From contig NZ_FNUJ01000005.1 of NCBI RefSeq assembly GCF_900107925.1, positions 310,001-374,000 on the forward strand: a DNA stretch of 64,000 nt, given 5' to 3'. Made by a program: the position numbers and the translations under genes. The notes beneath the pieces were generated by a model. That model was not told the DNA's origin. It searched no databases and saw only the letters and a list, made by a program, of their open reading frames with translations. This document shows positions 25,256 to 33,821 of the stretch, piece by piece. Source of the stretch: Amycolatopsis pretoriensis. Its GTDB lineage: Bacteria; Actinomycetota; Actinomycetes; Mycobacteriales; Pseudonocardiaceae. Positions within the stretch are counted from its first letter, which is position 1; each line of letters begins with the position of its first letter.

Positions 25256-27397
25256 GTGCGGGTGGCGATCAGGGTCGCCGGGGTGGTGCAGGGCGTCGGG
25301 TTCCGGCCCTTCGTCCATCGGCTCGCGCGGGGGCTCGGGGGGTTCGTCGGGAACGACTCGCACGGCGTGTTCATCGAGGTCGAGGGCACGCGCGCCCAGG
25401 TCGCCGCCTTCGTCGACGCGCTGCGGAAACCTCCGCCGCTGGCGGTGCTCGACGAGGTCCGCGTGCGCGAGATTCCCGAGCGGGGGGAGACCGGGTTCCG
25501 GATCGTCGAAAGCCCGCGGGACGGCGCCGCCGACACGCTCGTCTCCGCCGACTCGGCCACCTGTGACGACTGCCTTCGCGAACTGCGCGACCCCCGGGAC
25601 CGGCGGTTCCGGTACCCCTTCGTCAACTGCACCGACTGCGGGCCGCGGTTCACGATCGTCACCGGCGTCCCGTACGACCGGCCGTTCACCACCATGGCCG
25701 GCTTCGCGATGTGCGCCGAGTGCGAGCAGGAGTACGAAGACCCGGCCGACCGGCGGTTCCACGCCCAGCCCGTCTGCTGCCCGGCCTGCGGGCCCACTCT
25801 GCGGTTCGAACCCGGCGGCGGGCCGGCGATCGAGAACGCCGCCGAAGCGCTGCGAAACGGTGCCGTGGTGGCCGTCAAAGGCCTCGGTGGCTATCACCTC
25901 GCCGTCGGCGCGCGGCACGAGGAAGCCGCACGGAAGCTGCGGGCGCGGAAACACCGGGAGGACAAGCCTTTCGCCGTGATGGTGGCCGATTTGAGCCAGG
26001 CGAGGGAGCTGGCCGAGGTCGACGCGGAGGCCGCAGACGTGCTCAGCGGCCGACGGCGGCCCATCGTGTTGCTGCCTTCCCGGAAGAACCTCGCCGACGC
26101 CGTCGCGCCCGGGAACCGGCGGATCGGGCTCATGCTGCCCTACACCCCGCTGCACCATCTGCTGCTCGAACAGACCGGCCCCATCGTGCTGACCAGTGCG
26201 AACGTCTCCGACGAGCCCATCGTCCACCGCGACGAAGACCTGCACAGGCTCGAGAACATCGCCGACGCCTTCCTCACCCACGACCGGCCGATCCACGTCC
26301 GGACCGACGACTCCGTCGTGCGGATCACCCGCGGAAAGCCCCAGCTGCAGCGACGTTCCAGGGGTTACGCACCCGAGCCCGTCCGGCTCGAAACGCACAG
26401 GCACCTCCTCGGCTGCGGTGCCGAACTCAAGAACACCTTCTGCCTCGCCAAAGGCCACCACGCCTTCGTCTCGCACCACATCGGCGACCTCGAAAACTAC
26501 GAGACCTTCAAGGCCTTCACCGAGGGCATCGAGCACTTCAAACGCCTCTTCGACGTCGACCCCGTGCTGATCGCACACGACCTGCACCCCGAGTACCTCT
26601 CCACGAAATACGCCCTCGACCAGGACGTCGAGCTGCTGGGGGTGCAGCACCACCACGCCCACATCGCCGCCTGCCTGGCCGACAACGACCACCGCGAACC
26701 GGTGCTCGGCGTCGCCTTCGACGGCGCCGGTTTCGGCCCCGACGGCACCATCTGGGGCGGCGAGCTCCTCCTCGCCGACCTGACGGGCTACCGGCGCCTC
26801 AGCCACCTGCGCACCATCGCCATGCCCGGTGGCGCACAGGCCATCCGGCAGCCGTGGCGGATGGCCGCGTCCTATGTGGACGAACTCGGTGGTCCGGCGC
26901 GCGAAGACGTCGTCAAGCTCAAGCGCAGCGGCCTCAACTCGCCGTTGACGTCCAGTGCCGGCCGGCTCTTCGACGCGGCTGCCGCGCTCCTCGGCGTCCG
27001 GGACACCATCACCTACGAGGGCCAGGCCGCCATCGAGCTGGAACAGCTGGCCGATCCGGCCGAAACGACCGCCTACCCCGCGCGGATCGACGACGTGATC
27101 CACGGCGAGGACCTCATCGCCGCGCTGCTGGACGACCGGAGCGCGAAGCCGATCAGGGCCGCGAGGTTCCACAACGGCGTGGCCGACGCGATCGTGCGGG
27201 CCTGCGACCGCTGGCGGGACCACAGCGACACCGTCGCGCTCTCCGGCGGCGTGTTCCAGAACGTCCTGCTGCTCGACCGGACCGTCGAAGGCCTCGAAAG
27301 CGAAGGGTTCCGCGTCCTGACCCACCGGATGGTGCCGACGAACGACGGCGGGATCAGCTTCGGCCAGGTCGCCGTAGCCAGTCGTACCACTCGCTGA
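25256..27397 (+). CDS. hypF: [NiFe]-hydrogenase maturation carbamoyltransferase HypF
   Basis: A 713-aa protein, GTG start. Domains in order: acylphosphatase (GVVQGVGFRPFVHRLA), two zinc-finger sets (CDDC with NCTDCGPRF, then CAEC with VCCPACGP), a YrdC-like domain (VVAVKGLGGYHLAV) and a Kae1-like carbamoyltransferase domain (QHHHAHIAACLADND, VAFDGAGFGPDGTIWGGE, LSGGVFQNVLLL). HypF makes carbamoyl-adenylate from carbamoyl phosphate and passes it to the HypE C-terminal cysteine, the first step to the cyanide ligands. It is the only hyp gene on the plus strand, and its end overlaps hypB by 44 bp. Confidence 0.96.
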   Translation: MRVAIRVAGVVQGVGFRPFVHRLARGLGGFVGNDSHGVFIEVEGTRAQVAAFVDALRKPPPLAVLDEVRVREIPERGETGFRIVESPRDGAADTLVSADSATCDDCLRELRDPRDRRFRYPFVNCTDCGPRFTIVTGVPYDRPFTTMAGFAMCAECEQEYEDPADRRFHAQPVCCPACGPTLRFEPGGGPAIENAAEALRNGAVVAVKGLGGYHLAVGARHEEAARKLRARKHREDKPFAVMVADLSQARELAEVDAEAADVLSGRRRPIVLLPSRKNLADAVAPGNRRIGLMLPYTPLHHLLLEQTGPIVLTSANVSDEPIVHRDEDLHRLENIADAFLTHDRPIHVRTDDSVVRITRGKPQLQRRSRGYAPEPVRLETHRHLLGCGAELKNTFCLAKGHHAFVSHHIGDLENYETFKAFTEGIEHFKRLFDVDPVLIAHDLHPEYLSTKYALDQDVELLGVQHHHAHIAACLADNDHREPVLGVAFDGAGFGPDGTIWGGELLLADLTGYRRLSHLRTIAMPGGAQAIRQPWRMAASYVDELGGPAREDVVKLKRSGLNSPLTSSAGRLFDAAAALLGVRDTITYEGQAAIELEQLADPAETTAYPARIDDVIHGEDLIAALLDDRSAKPIRAARFHNGVADAIVRACDRWRDHSDTVALSGGVFQNVLLLDRTVEGLESEGFRVLTHRMVPTNDGGISFGQVAVASRTTR

Positions 27398-28049
27398 GCC
27401 CGTCCCCGCGAGTGGCGCTGATCCGGAGGACGGCAGCCGTGGGGTTCACGCGCCGGACGTCCCGCTCGAACTCGGCGACGTCGAAGTCCACGTACGGCAG
27501 CAGGTCGACCTTGTTCAGCAGCACCAGGTCCGTCGCGGCGAACATGTGCGGGTACTTCACCGGCTTCCCGGGCCCCTCGGTCACCGAGAGGATCACCACG
27601 CGCGCCGCCTCGCCGAGGTCGAACAACGCCGGGCACACCAGGTTTCCGACGTTCTCGATGAACAACGTCGAACCCCGGGCCGGCGCGAGTGAATGCAGGG
27701 CCCGGTGCAGCATCGACGCGTCCAGGTGACAACCCGCGCCGGTGTTGATCTGGACCACCGGCGCGCCCGTCGCCTTGATGCGCTCGGCGTCGAGCAGCGT
27801 TTCCTGGTCACCCTCGACCACCGCGCACGGCGTCTCGAGGACGCGGATCGTGCGCTCCAGCAACGTCGTCTTGCCCGCGCCCGGCGAACTCATCAGGTTG
27901 ATCGCGAAGACGTCGGAAGACCGCAGGTGCGACCGGTTGTGCGACGCCAGTTCGTCGTTCTTCGCCAGGATGTCCTGCTCCAGGACCACCGTGTGCGTGT
28001 GGTCGGTGATCCGGACTTCCGCGTCCGAGCAGCCGCAGGTGTCACACAT
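27354..28049 (-). CDS. hypB: hydrogenase nickel-insertion GTPase HypB
   Basis: A 231-aa protein. The P-loop NLMSSPGAGKTTLLERT, the metal site TGAGCHLDASM (Cys and His), ENVGNLVCPA and the base-specificity motif LLNKVDLLPY identify HypB. The N terminus MCDTCGCSD provides the short cysteine metal site, and there is no histidine-rich nickel store. It delivers nickel to the hydrogenase large subunit together with HypA. It is the last gene of the minus-strand run, overlaps hypA by eight bases, and converges on hypF. Confidence 0.96.
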   Translation of the reverse strand: MCDTCGCSDAEVRITDHTHTVVLEQDILAKNDELASHNRSHLRSSDVFAINLMSSPGAGKTTLLERTIRVLETPCAVVEGDQETLLDAERIKATGAPVVQINTGAGCHLDASMLHRALHSLAPARGSTLFIENVGNLVCPALFDLGEAARVVILSVTEGPGKPVKYPHMFAATDLVLLNKVDLLPYVDFDVAEFERDVRRVNPTAAVLRISATRGDGLSEWYDWLRRPGRS

Positions 28050-28377
28050 GACTGACCTCCACCGAGGCGATCCGCAGTTCCCGCCCCGCCAGCACCGCCG
28101 CGTTGGCGCTGCCGCAGGGGCACAGCACGATGAAGTCGTCGAGGCCGAACTCCGCGCCGCAGTCGTGGCAGCGGGCCCGGCCCGCCGGCTCGGCGATGTC
28201 CAGCCGCGCGCCTTCCAGGGACGTCCCCGTGCACAGGACGTCGAAGCAGAACCGGACGCTGTCCGGCACCACCCCCGACAACCGCCCGATCTCGAGCCGG
28301 ACGCACGACACCGCCGCGTCGCCGAGGCGCGCGACGATCGCGTCGACGACCGACTGCGTGATCGCCATTTCGTGCAC
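28042..28377 (-). CDS. hypA: hydrogenase nickel metallochaperone HypA
   Basis: A 111-aa protein with GTG start read as Met. The invariant MHE nickel-binding N terminus (MHEMAITQSVVDAI) is complete. The zinc domain shows CHDC and a CPCG pair instead of the more usual CPxC. It hands nickel to the large subunit with HypB. The start touches the hypE stop on the same strand, which implies coupled translation. Confidence 0.95.
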   Translation of the reverse strand: MHEMAITQSVVDAIVARLGDAAVSCVRLEIGRLSGVVPDSVRFCFDVLCTGTSLEGARLDIAEPAGRARCHDCGAEFGLDDFIVLCPCGSANAAVLAGRELRIASVEVSHV

Positions 28378-29453
28378 TAGCAGATCCTCGGCAGCGGGTC
28401 CCCGACCAGCAGGTCGACGATCCGGGTGCCGCCGAACGCGGTGTTCAGCAGCACGATCCCCGGCGGGTCGTCGGCGACGCGGCCGATCACCGCGGCGTCC
28501 GCGCCGAGCGGGTGCGCGCGCAACGCGGCCAGCGCGTCGGAGGCCTGAGCACCGTCCACGACGACCACGATCCGGCCTTCGCAGGCCACGTACAGCGGGT
28601 CGATGCCCAGCAGCTCGGACGCGCCGCGGACCTCGTCGCGGACCGGGACGGCGTTTTCGTCGACGACCACCGCGACCTCAGCGGCCTTCGCGATTTCGTT
28701 GAGGATCGTCGCGACGCCGCCGCGGGTCGCGTCCCGCATCGCGCGCACGCCGGGCACCGCGGCCAGCAGCCCGGCCACGAGGTCGTGCACCGGCGCGGTG
28801 TCGGACGCGAGGTCGGCGTCGATGTCCAGCTCGCCGCGGGCCAGCATGATCGTGACGCCGTGGTCACCGATCGGCCCGGAAACGAGGACGGCGTCTCCGG
28901 GCTTCACGGTGGCCACGCCGAGGCCCGTGCGGATGAGCACCCCGACCCCGGCCGTGTTGACGTACACGCCGTCGGCTTTGCCGCGCTGGACGACTTTCGT
29001 GTCCCCGGTGACGATCTGGACGCCGGCTTCGAGAGCGGCCGTCTTCATCGAATCGACGATCTTCAGCAGGTCCTCGACCGGAAAACCTTCTTCGAGGATG
29101 AACCCCGCGGTCAGGTACAGCGGCCGGGCACCGGCGACGGCGAGGTCGTTGACCGTGCCGTTGACCGCGAGGTCGCCGATGTTCCCGCCGGGGAAGAACA
29201 GCGGCGAGACGACGTAGGAGTCCGTGGTCAACGCCAGCCGCGCGTCGCCGATCGTCAAGGACGCCGCGTCTTCGAGGGGTTCGAGCAGCGGGTTGCGGAA
29301 CGCGTCGAGGAACACGGCCTCGATCAACGTGTGCGTCGACTTGCCACCGGCGCCGTGCGACAGCGTGATGCGCTCCTCGCGCACCTTCGCGCGCCGGCGC
29401 CTCGCCCGTTCGATGCGGTCGAGGACCTGCTGCTCGCGTTCGGTGGTCGTCAT
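28377..29453 (-). CDS. hypE: hydrogenase maturation protein HypE (thiocyanate-forming)
   Basis: A 358-aa PurM/AIRS-type ATPase. The N-terminal LSHGAGGKSTHTLIE, LTTDSYVVSPLFFPGGNIGDLAVNGTVNDLA-type core (residues about 65-95), VTGDTKVVQRGKADG and RDATRGGVATILNE are diagnostic. The protein ends PRIC, the C-terminal cysteine that receives the carbamoyl group and is dehydrated to thiocyanate. ATG 29453 overlaps the hypD stop by four bases (ATGA). Confidence 0.96.
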   Translation of the reverse strand: MTTTEREQQVLDRIERARRRRAKVREERITLSHGAGGKSTHTLIEAVFLDAFRNPLLEPLEDAASLTIGDARLALTTDSYVVSPLFFPGGNIGDLAVNGTVNDLAVAGARPLYLTAGFILEEGFPVEDLLKIVDSMKTAALEAGVQIVTGDTKVVQRGKADGVYVNTAGVGVLIRTGLGVATVKPGDAVLVSGPIGDHGVTIMLARGELDIDADLASDTAPVHDLVAGLLAAVPGVRAMRDATRGGVATILNEIAKAAEVAVVVDENAVPVRDEVRGASELLGIDPLYVACEGRIVVVVDGAQASDALAALRAHPLGADAAVIGRVADDPPGIVLLNTAFGGTRIVDLLVGDPLPRIC

Positions 29454-30577
29454 GCGCGGCTCGCCTCCCGGACGCGCTGCCTGCTGAAGCGGCCGAAGTT
29501 GTAGTACGCCGCGCAGGCGCCTTCCGGCGAGACCATGCACGTCCCGATCGGCGTCTCCGGCGTGCACGCGGTGCCGAACACCTTGCACTCCCACGGCTTC
29601 AGCACGCCCTTGAGCACCTCACCGCACTGGCACGCCTTCGGGTCGGCGACGCGCAGTCCGGGGATCTCGAAGATGCGTTCGGCGTCGAACTTCGCATACT
29701 TCGCGCGGATCGCCATGGCCGAGTGCGTGATGAACCCGAGGCCACGCCACTCGAAGTACGGCCGCAGCTCCATGACCTCGTTGATGGCCTTCAACGCGAC
29801 GATGTTCCCGTTCCACGGCACGACCCGGGAGTACTGGTTCTCGACTTCCGAGCGCCCCGAAGACAGCTGCAGCATCAACATGTAGATCGACTGCAGGATG
29901 TCCAGGGGCTCGAACCCGGCCACGACGACGGGCTTGCCGTAGTCGCGCGCGATGAACTCGTACGGCCGGCAGCCGATCACCGTCGACACGTGACCCGGGC
30001 CGATGAAGCCGTCGAGCCGCAGGTCGGGGGAGTCGAGGATGGCCTTGATCGCCGGGATGATCGTGACGTGGTTGCCGAACACGGAGAAGTTCTCGATGCC
30101 CTCGGCGGCCGCGCGCAGCAGCGTCATCGCGGTGGACGGCGTCGTCGTCTCGAACCCGATGGCCATGAACACGACCCGCAGGTCCGGGTTCTGCCGCGCG
30201 ATCTTCAGCGAGTCCAGCGGCGAGTAGACCATCCGGATGTTCGTGCCCTCGGCGTTGGAGTCGAAGAAGTTCCCGCCGGAGCCGGGCACGCGCATCATGT
30301 CGCCGAACGACGTCATGAGCACGCCGGGCTGCCGGGCGATGTGGATGGCGTCGTCGATGCGGCCCATCGGGATCACGCACACCGGACAGCCCGGCCCGTG
30401 CACCAACGTGATGCTTTCGGGCAGGTAGTCCTCGAGGCCGTGCTTGTAGATGGTGTGCGTGTGCCCGCCGCAGACCTCCATGAACTTGTAGTGGCGGCCC
30501 GGCTCGCACAACGACGTGATCTTCGCGGACAGTGCCCGCGCCTTCTCGGCGTCGCGGAACTCGTCGACGAAACGCAT
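29450..30577 (-). CDS. hypD: hydrogenase Fe(CN)2CO assembly protein HypD
   Basis: A 375-aa protein with ATG 30577 and GGAG upstream. Key cysteines are seen in FMEVCGGHTHTIYKHG and HGPGCPVCVIPMGR, and the iron-sulfur cluster cysteines lie in the C-terminal part (ACQCGEVLKG, KPWECKVFGTACTPE, GTCMVSPEGACAAYY). With HypC it is the scaffold on which the Fe(CN)2CO group is built. It is separated from hypC by eight bases. Confidence 0.96.
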   Translation of the reverse strand: MRFVDEFRDAEKARALSAKITSLCEPGRHYKFMEVCGGHTHTIYKHGLEDYLPESITLVHGPGCPVCVIPMGRIDDAIHIARQPGVLMTSFGDMMRVPGSGGNFFDSNAEGTNIRMVYSPLDSLKIARQNPDLRVVFMAIGFETTTPSTAMTLLRAAAEGIENFSVFGNHVTIIPAIKAILDSPDLRLDGFIGPGHVSTVIGCRPYEFIARDYGKPVVVAGFEPLDILQSIYMLMLQLSSGRSEVENQYSRVVPWNGNIVALKAINEVMELRPYFEWRGLGFITHSAMAIRAKYAKFDAERIFEIPGLRVADPKACQCGEVLKGVLKPWECKVFGTACTPETPIGTCMVSPEGACAAYYNFGRFSRQRVREASRA

Positions 30578-30585
30578 GACGACTC

Positions 30586-30858
30586 CTATTCGATCCGGGA
30601 TTCCAGTAACGCGGCCATTTCGTCCTCGTACGCCTTGCCGATGCTCTCGAGGAAGTCCAGGGCGGCCGCGGCCTCCTGCTCGTCTATTTTGGACAGTGCG
30701 AAGCCGACGTGGATGAGAACCCACTCGCCTGGCGCCGGCGGGTCGTCTTCGAGCAGGCCGATGTTGATGGTCCGCTTGACGCCGCTGACCGAGACTTTCG
30801 CGAGGTCCGGGCGCTCCTCGCTGATTTCGATGACCTCACCCGGGATGCCGAGGCACAC
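30586..30858 (-). CDS. hypC: hydrogenase maturation chaperone HypC
   Basis: A 90-aa protein reading VCLGIPGEVIEISEERPDLA. The start was set at GTG 30858 because HypC function needs the cysteine to follow the initiator methionine directly (Met-Cys). A GTG at 30867, which overlaps the stop of the upstream microprotein as GTGA, would add three residues and bury the cysteine. The core V-x-G-V-K-R-T-I-N and VLIHVGFALSKIDEQEA are typical. It carries iron with HypD and delivers it to the large subunit. A second, divergent HypC-like gene lies at 37857-38093. Confidence 0.92.
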   Translation of the reverse strand: MCLGIPGEVIEISEERPDLAKVSVSGVKRTINIGLLEDDPPAPGEWVLIHVGFALSKIDEQEAAAALDFLESIGKAYEDEMAALLESRIE

Positions 30859-30863
30859 GGCCG

Positions 30864-30968
30864 TCACATCCGGCTCATCTCGAGGTACCGCCGGATGTCG
30901 GGTTCGACCTGCTTCACCAGCCAGGTCACCCCGCCGAACAGCACGGCCAGGAACAGCAGGCGCTTCAT
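30864..30968 (-). CDS. 34-aa membrane microprotein of the hydrogenase locus (DUF6893-like)
   Basis: The minus strand reads MKRLLFLAVLFGGVTWLVKQ from ATG 30968, then VEPDIRRYLEMSRM and stop. It has one hydrophobic segment of about 15 residues and a conserved-looking PDIRRYL tail. I recall similar very short proteins (DUF6893) beside actinobacterial hydrogenase genes, but cannot check. The gene fits exactly between the endopeptidase stop and hypC and is close-packed with both, which supports real translation. It may anchor or tether the hydrogenase to the membrane (inference). Confidence 0.75.
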   Translation of the reverse strand: MKRLLFLAVLFGGVTWLVKQVEPDIRRYLEMSRM

Positions 30969-30969
30969 C

Positions 30970-31467
30970 TCAGACCTCCGTCTTTTCCTTGAGCGGCAGC
31001 TGCGGGCTGGTGCCCCAGGCGAGTTCGGTGACGGCGCGCACCGCCGCCGGGATGGCGGCTTCGACCTCGGGGGACAACCCGATCCCTTCGTCGAGGCAGG
31101 CCGGTTCGCAGCCGACGAGCAGGACGCGCCCGGCGTCGCCGCCGAGCAACCCGAGCAGCCGGAACACCGCGTCCGGCCGCATGCCGTGCGCGTCGATCGA
31201 GGACTCCGTCGCGAGGTCCTCGGTGTCGGCCTCGATCAGCGAGAGGGTCCCGGCCGGCCGGCCGTGCGGGGTGGCGTCGAGCAGGATCGTCGTGTCGTAG
31301 CCGCCCAGCAGGTCGTAGGCGAGGTGCATCCCGGCGATGCCGTAGTCGGCGATCTGCACCCAGGGCGGCAGGTCGGCCTGCTCCAGCTCCTTGATGACCT
31401 CCACGCCGAAGCCGTCGTCGCTCAGGAAGATGTTCCCGATGCCGGCGACCAGGACTCGTGGCCTCAT
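30970..31467 (-). CDS. hydrogenase maturation endopeptidase (HyaD/HoxM/HycI family)
   Basis: A 165-aa protein. The family motifs are VLVAGIGNIFLSDDGFGVEVI (nickel-sensing Glu/Asp near residues 18-22), DYGIAGMHLAYDLLGGYDTTILLDA (second metal Asp) and SSIDAHGMRPD with the metal His. The enzyme removes the C-terminal peptide of the large subunit after nickel insertion. Its probable substrate is HhyL, which has 23 residues after the last active-site motif. ATG overlaps the preceding stop by four bases. Confidence 0.92.
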   Translation of the reverse strand: MRPRVLVAGIGNIFLSDDGFGVEVIKELEQADLPPWVQIADYGIAGMHLAYDLLGGYDTTILLDATPHGRPAGTLSLIEADTEDLATESSIDAHGMRPDAVFRLLGLLGGDAGRVLLVGCEPACLDEGIGLSPEVEAAIPAAVRAVTELAWGTSPQLPLKEKTEV

Positions 31468-32597
31468 TCCGCCACCTCCAGGGGTTCGATCTCGTCGGGG
31501 GAGAAGTACCGGTACCGGCCGTGCTCGTGCTGCAGGTCCGCGGCCGGGTCTTCGTCGAGCGTCACCGCCAGGTACGTGACACCGTCCACATCGGACAGCA
31601 CGACCCGCACGGTGGCCGTCTTGCCGACGAGGAACATGTCCTGGGCGTCGGTCCCGCGCAGGTTCGGCCGCAGCCGGACCCGCGACCCTTCGGCGACGCG
31701 GACCCCGGCGACGACCACCGAGGGCTCGACCGGCCGGACGGACCGGACCGCGCCGTGCAGCCGTTCCAGCAGCTCGGGCGGCATCGCGTCGACGCGGTCG
31801 ACGATGGCCGCCGCGCGCGGGTCGGTGGCCCGGGCCTCGCGCTTCTCCTCGTCGGTCAGCGTCATCGTGCGCAGGGTCAGGATTTCGTCGATCTCGGTGC
31901 CGTCGAAGAGGTCGCCCGGGCTTTCCGGCGCGATCGCCGGGTCGTCGTAGAGGATGATCGGCGACGCGAGCACCACCGTGCTGCGCGAGGTGTCGCCGAT
32001 CAGCACCGGCCAGAGCCGTTCCTGCTTGCACGTCTCGACGGCCGGCTTCGCCCACTCCGGCGGGTCGAGCATGGACAGGAAGTGCCCGGTGTCGACGCTG
32101 AGCACCAGGTGGGCGGCGAGCAGCGCGTGCCGCAGGGCGTGCTCGCGGACGCCGTCGGAGGGCCACGACGTCGTGTTGTGCACCTCGACGCGCAGCCGGG
32201 CGCCGCCGAACGGGCCGTCGAGCGGGTCGACGCGGGCGGTGAGGACGCCGGCCAGTTCGTGCACGCGGAACGGCTCCTCGGCCGGGAGTTCCGACAGCGG
32301 CAGCTCGAAGTCGACCTCGTGCTCGACGCCTTCGTCCCACTCGGTGCCGGGCCGCGTCCGCGCACCCAGGAACCGCAGCTTGACGCGCAGGATCGTGCGT
32401 TCGAGGGGTTCGAGGACGCACTCGACGCGCGCGGAGGCGTGCTCGCCGATCTCGGCGGAGGCGTACGACGGCGGCACCAGCACGCCCCACTGCCAGCGCA
32501 CGCGGTTCTTCCGCGCCGACGCCCGGTACGGGTAGAGCAGGTAGCCCTCGTAGAGCACGGCGTCACCGACCGCGCGGGCCTGGTCGAGTACGTTCAC
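31464..32597 (-). CDS. hydrogenase-locus protein of unknown function, 377 aa
   Basis: A GTG-started protein beginning VNVLDQARAVGDAVLYEGYLLYPYRASARKN. I recognise no enzymatic motif. It is hydrophilic with no signal peptide or membrane segment, and has only one cysteine, in PAVETCKQERLWP, which argues against an iron-sulfur protein. The segment LLAAHLVLSVDTGHFLSMLDPPEW may form a helical core (residues about 180-205). It sits between the endopeptidase and DUF6084 genes with four-base overlaps at both ends, so it is co-translated with the hydrogenase genes. A structural or assembly role is inferred from context only. Confidence 0.7.
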   Translation of the reverse strand: MNVLDQARAVGDAVLYEGYLLYPYRASARKNRVRWQWGVLVPPSYASAEIGEHASARVECVLEPLERTILRVKLRFLGARTRPGTEWDEGVEHEVDFELPLSELPAEEPFRVHELAGVLTARVDPLDGPFGGARLRVEVHNTTSWPSDGVREHALRHALLAAHLVLSVDTGHFLSMLDPPEWAKPAVETCKQERLWPVLIGDTSRSTVVLASPIILYDDPAIAPESPGDLFDGTEIDEILTLRTMTLTDEEKREARATDPRAAAIVDRVDAMPPELLERLHGAVRSVRPVEPSVVVAGVRVAEGSRVRLRPNLRGTDAQDMFLVGKTATVRVVLSDVDGVTYLAVTLDEDPAADLQHEHGRYRYFSPDEIEPLEVAE

Positions 32598-33223
32598 GGC
32601 CCACCCGCCAGCAGCCGCTCGACCGCCGCTTCCCAGGTGGGGATCGCGTGCTGCGCCTTGTACTTGAGCAGCGCGTCGACCGACTCGCGCGGCAGCTTGA
32701 TCCACGCGACGTCCGGGAAGTAGCGGGCCATCAGCTCGTCCCAGACCGCCACCGGCATCCGGCACTCGGCCTGGGTGTGCCACGGCACCTGCTCGACCCA
32801 GAACCCCGGCCCGCCCTTGCCGAACACGGTCCCGCTGAACAGCAGCACCATCGGCACGACCCCCTCGGCGAGGGCGTGGAAGTACTTGCCCGCCGCAACT
32901 TCGAGGTCGTAGGTGCACGGCACCTCGGCGTCGACCTCGGTGGCGCCGGCGAACCCCGGCACGGTCACCGCCACCGTCGTGAACTGGAACGGCTTGAGCG
33001 TCTCGCCCCACCGGGCCCGCTCGCCGAAGAGGTGGGTGAGCAGCTCCGACTCGGCGTCGCTGTACCGGCGCCGCTGCGGCTCGATGCGGATCTGGACGCG
33101 CAGCACCATCGCGTGCACGGGCTGCCCGGACAGCTCGGAGATCCGCAGCTTGAACGCCAGCGTCGGGGACGCGGCGTACTTCAGCGGCCGGACGTCGATG
33201 CAGTCGAAGGTCAGCTCAGCCAT
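32594..33223 (-). CDS. DUF6084-like hydrogenase-associated protein
   Basis: A 209-aa protein starting MAELTFDCIDVRPLKYAASPTLAF. The sequence is mostly predicted beta strands with paired features such as VHAMVLRVQIRIEPQRRRYS and FQFTTVAVTVPGF. I associate this pattern with DUF6084, seen next to group 1h hydrogenase genes in actinobacteria. No catalytic motif is visible. It overlaps its neighbours by four and eight bases, so it belongs to the operon. Function unknown. Confidence 0.7.
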   Translation of the reverse strand: MAELTFDCIDVRPLKYAASPTLAFKLRISELSGQPVHAMVLRVQIRIEPQRRRYSDAESELLTHLFGERARWGETLKPFQFTTVAVTVPGFAGATEVDAEVPCTYDLEVAAGKYFHALAEGVVPMVLLFSGTVFGKGGPGFWVEQVPWHTQAECRMPVAVWDELMARYFPDVAWIKLPRESVDALLKYKAQHAIPTWEAAVERLLAGGP

Positions 33224-33821
33224 CGGCCACGACCTCGCTGCGCTCCCGCAGGCGCGCGAAGAACCCGTCGATGGCCTCGTGCGCCTCGGTGCCGCCGTCG
33301 AAGCCGCGCCAGGTCGACCGGACGAGCCCGACCAGCTCGTAGCAGACGTCGATCGGCACCAGGAAGCACTCGAAACCGAGGTCGAGCTTGTTCAGCAGCA
33401 GCGCTTCGACGTCGTCGGCGGCGCCGGCGGCGGAGAGCAGGTCGTCGCCCGTGCCCAGCGGGAGCAGGGACTCCGTCGCGCCCGCCGGGCTCGGGTAGAA
33501 CGCGACCGCGCGGTCCTGCACCGAGTTCCGGAACAGGAACGCCGTTTTGACCGGGATCCCGGCGGACTCCCACAGTTCCGGGCCCGGGCCGAAGCGCGGC
33601 ATGTGCCGGAAGCGGTCCGGCACCGCGCGGTGCCGCTTCCCGCCCGCGCCGGCGTGGGTGAAGAGCAGGTAGCAGCCCCGGCAGGTGCACAGGATCGTCC
33701 GGGATTCGAGGTCGATGACGTGCCCGTGCTCGGCACCGATCGGCTCCGCGCACATCTCGCACCGCTCGCCGGGTGCGGCGCGCGGTGCGGGAGTGCGGAA
33801 CCGGCGCAGACCGCCCGTCAC
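33216..33821 (-). CDS. DUF5947-like zinc-ribbon protein of the hydrogenase locus
   Basis: A 201-aa protein, GTG 33821. A metal-binding knuckle is formed by CEMCAEPIGAEHGH and TILCTCRGCYLLF (four or five cysteines, residues about 20-52). The rest is without known motifs (GAGGKRHRAVPDR, WRGFDGGTEAHEAIDGFF). I associate it with DUF5947. The cysteines could bind zinc or an iron-sulfur cluster. Start and stop overlap the NifU-like and DUF6084 genes. Confidence 0.72.
   Translation of the reverse strand: MTGGLRRFRTPAPRAAPGERCEMCAEPIGAEHGHVIDLESRTILCTCRGCYLLFTHAGAGGKRHRAVPDRFRHMPRFGPGPELWESAGIPVKTAFLFRNSVQDRAVAFYPSPAGATESLLPLGTGDDLLSAAGAADDVEALLLNKLDLGFECFLVPIDVCYELVGLVRSTWRGFDGGTEAHEAIDGFFARLRERSEVVADG

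Noticed and set aside
25711..27729. A 672-codon plus-strand frame inside hypF
   Set aside because: The hypF frame carries all family motifs; the alternative is Arg/Pro-rich without motifs.
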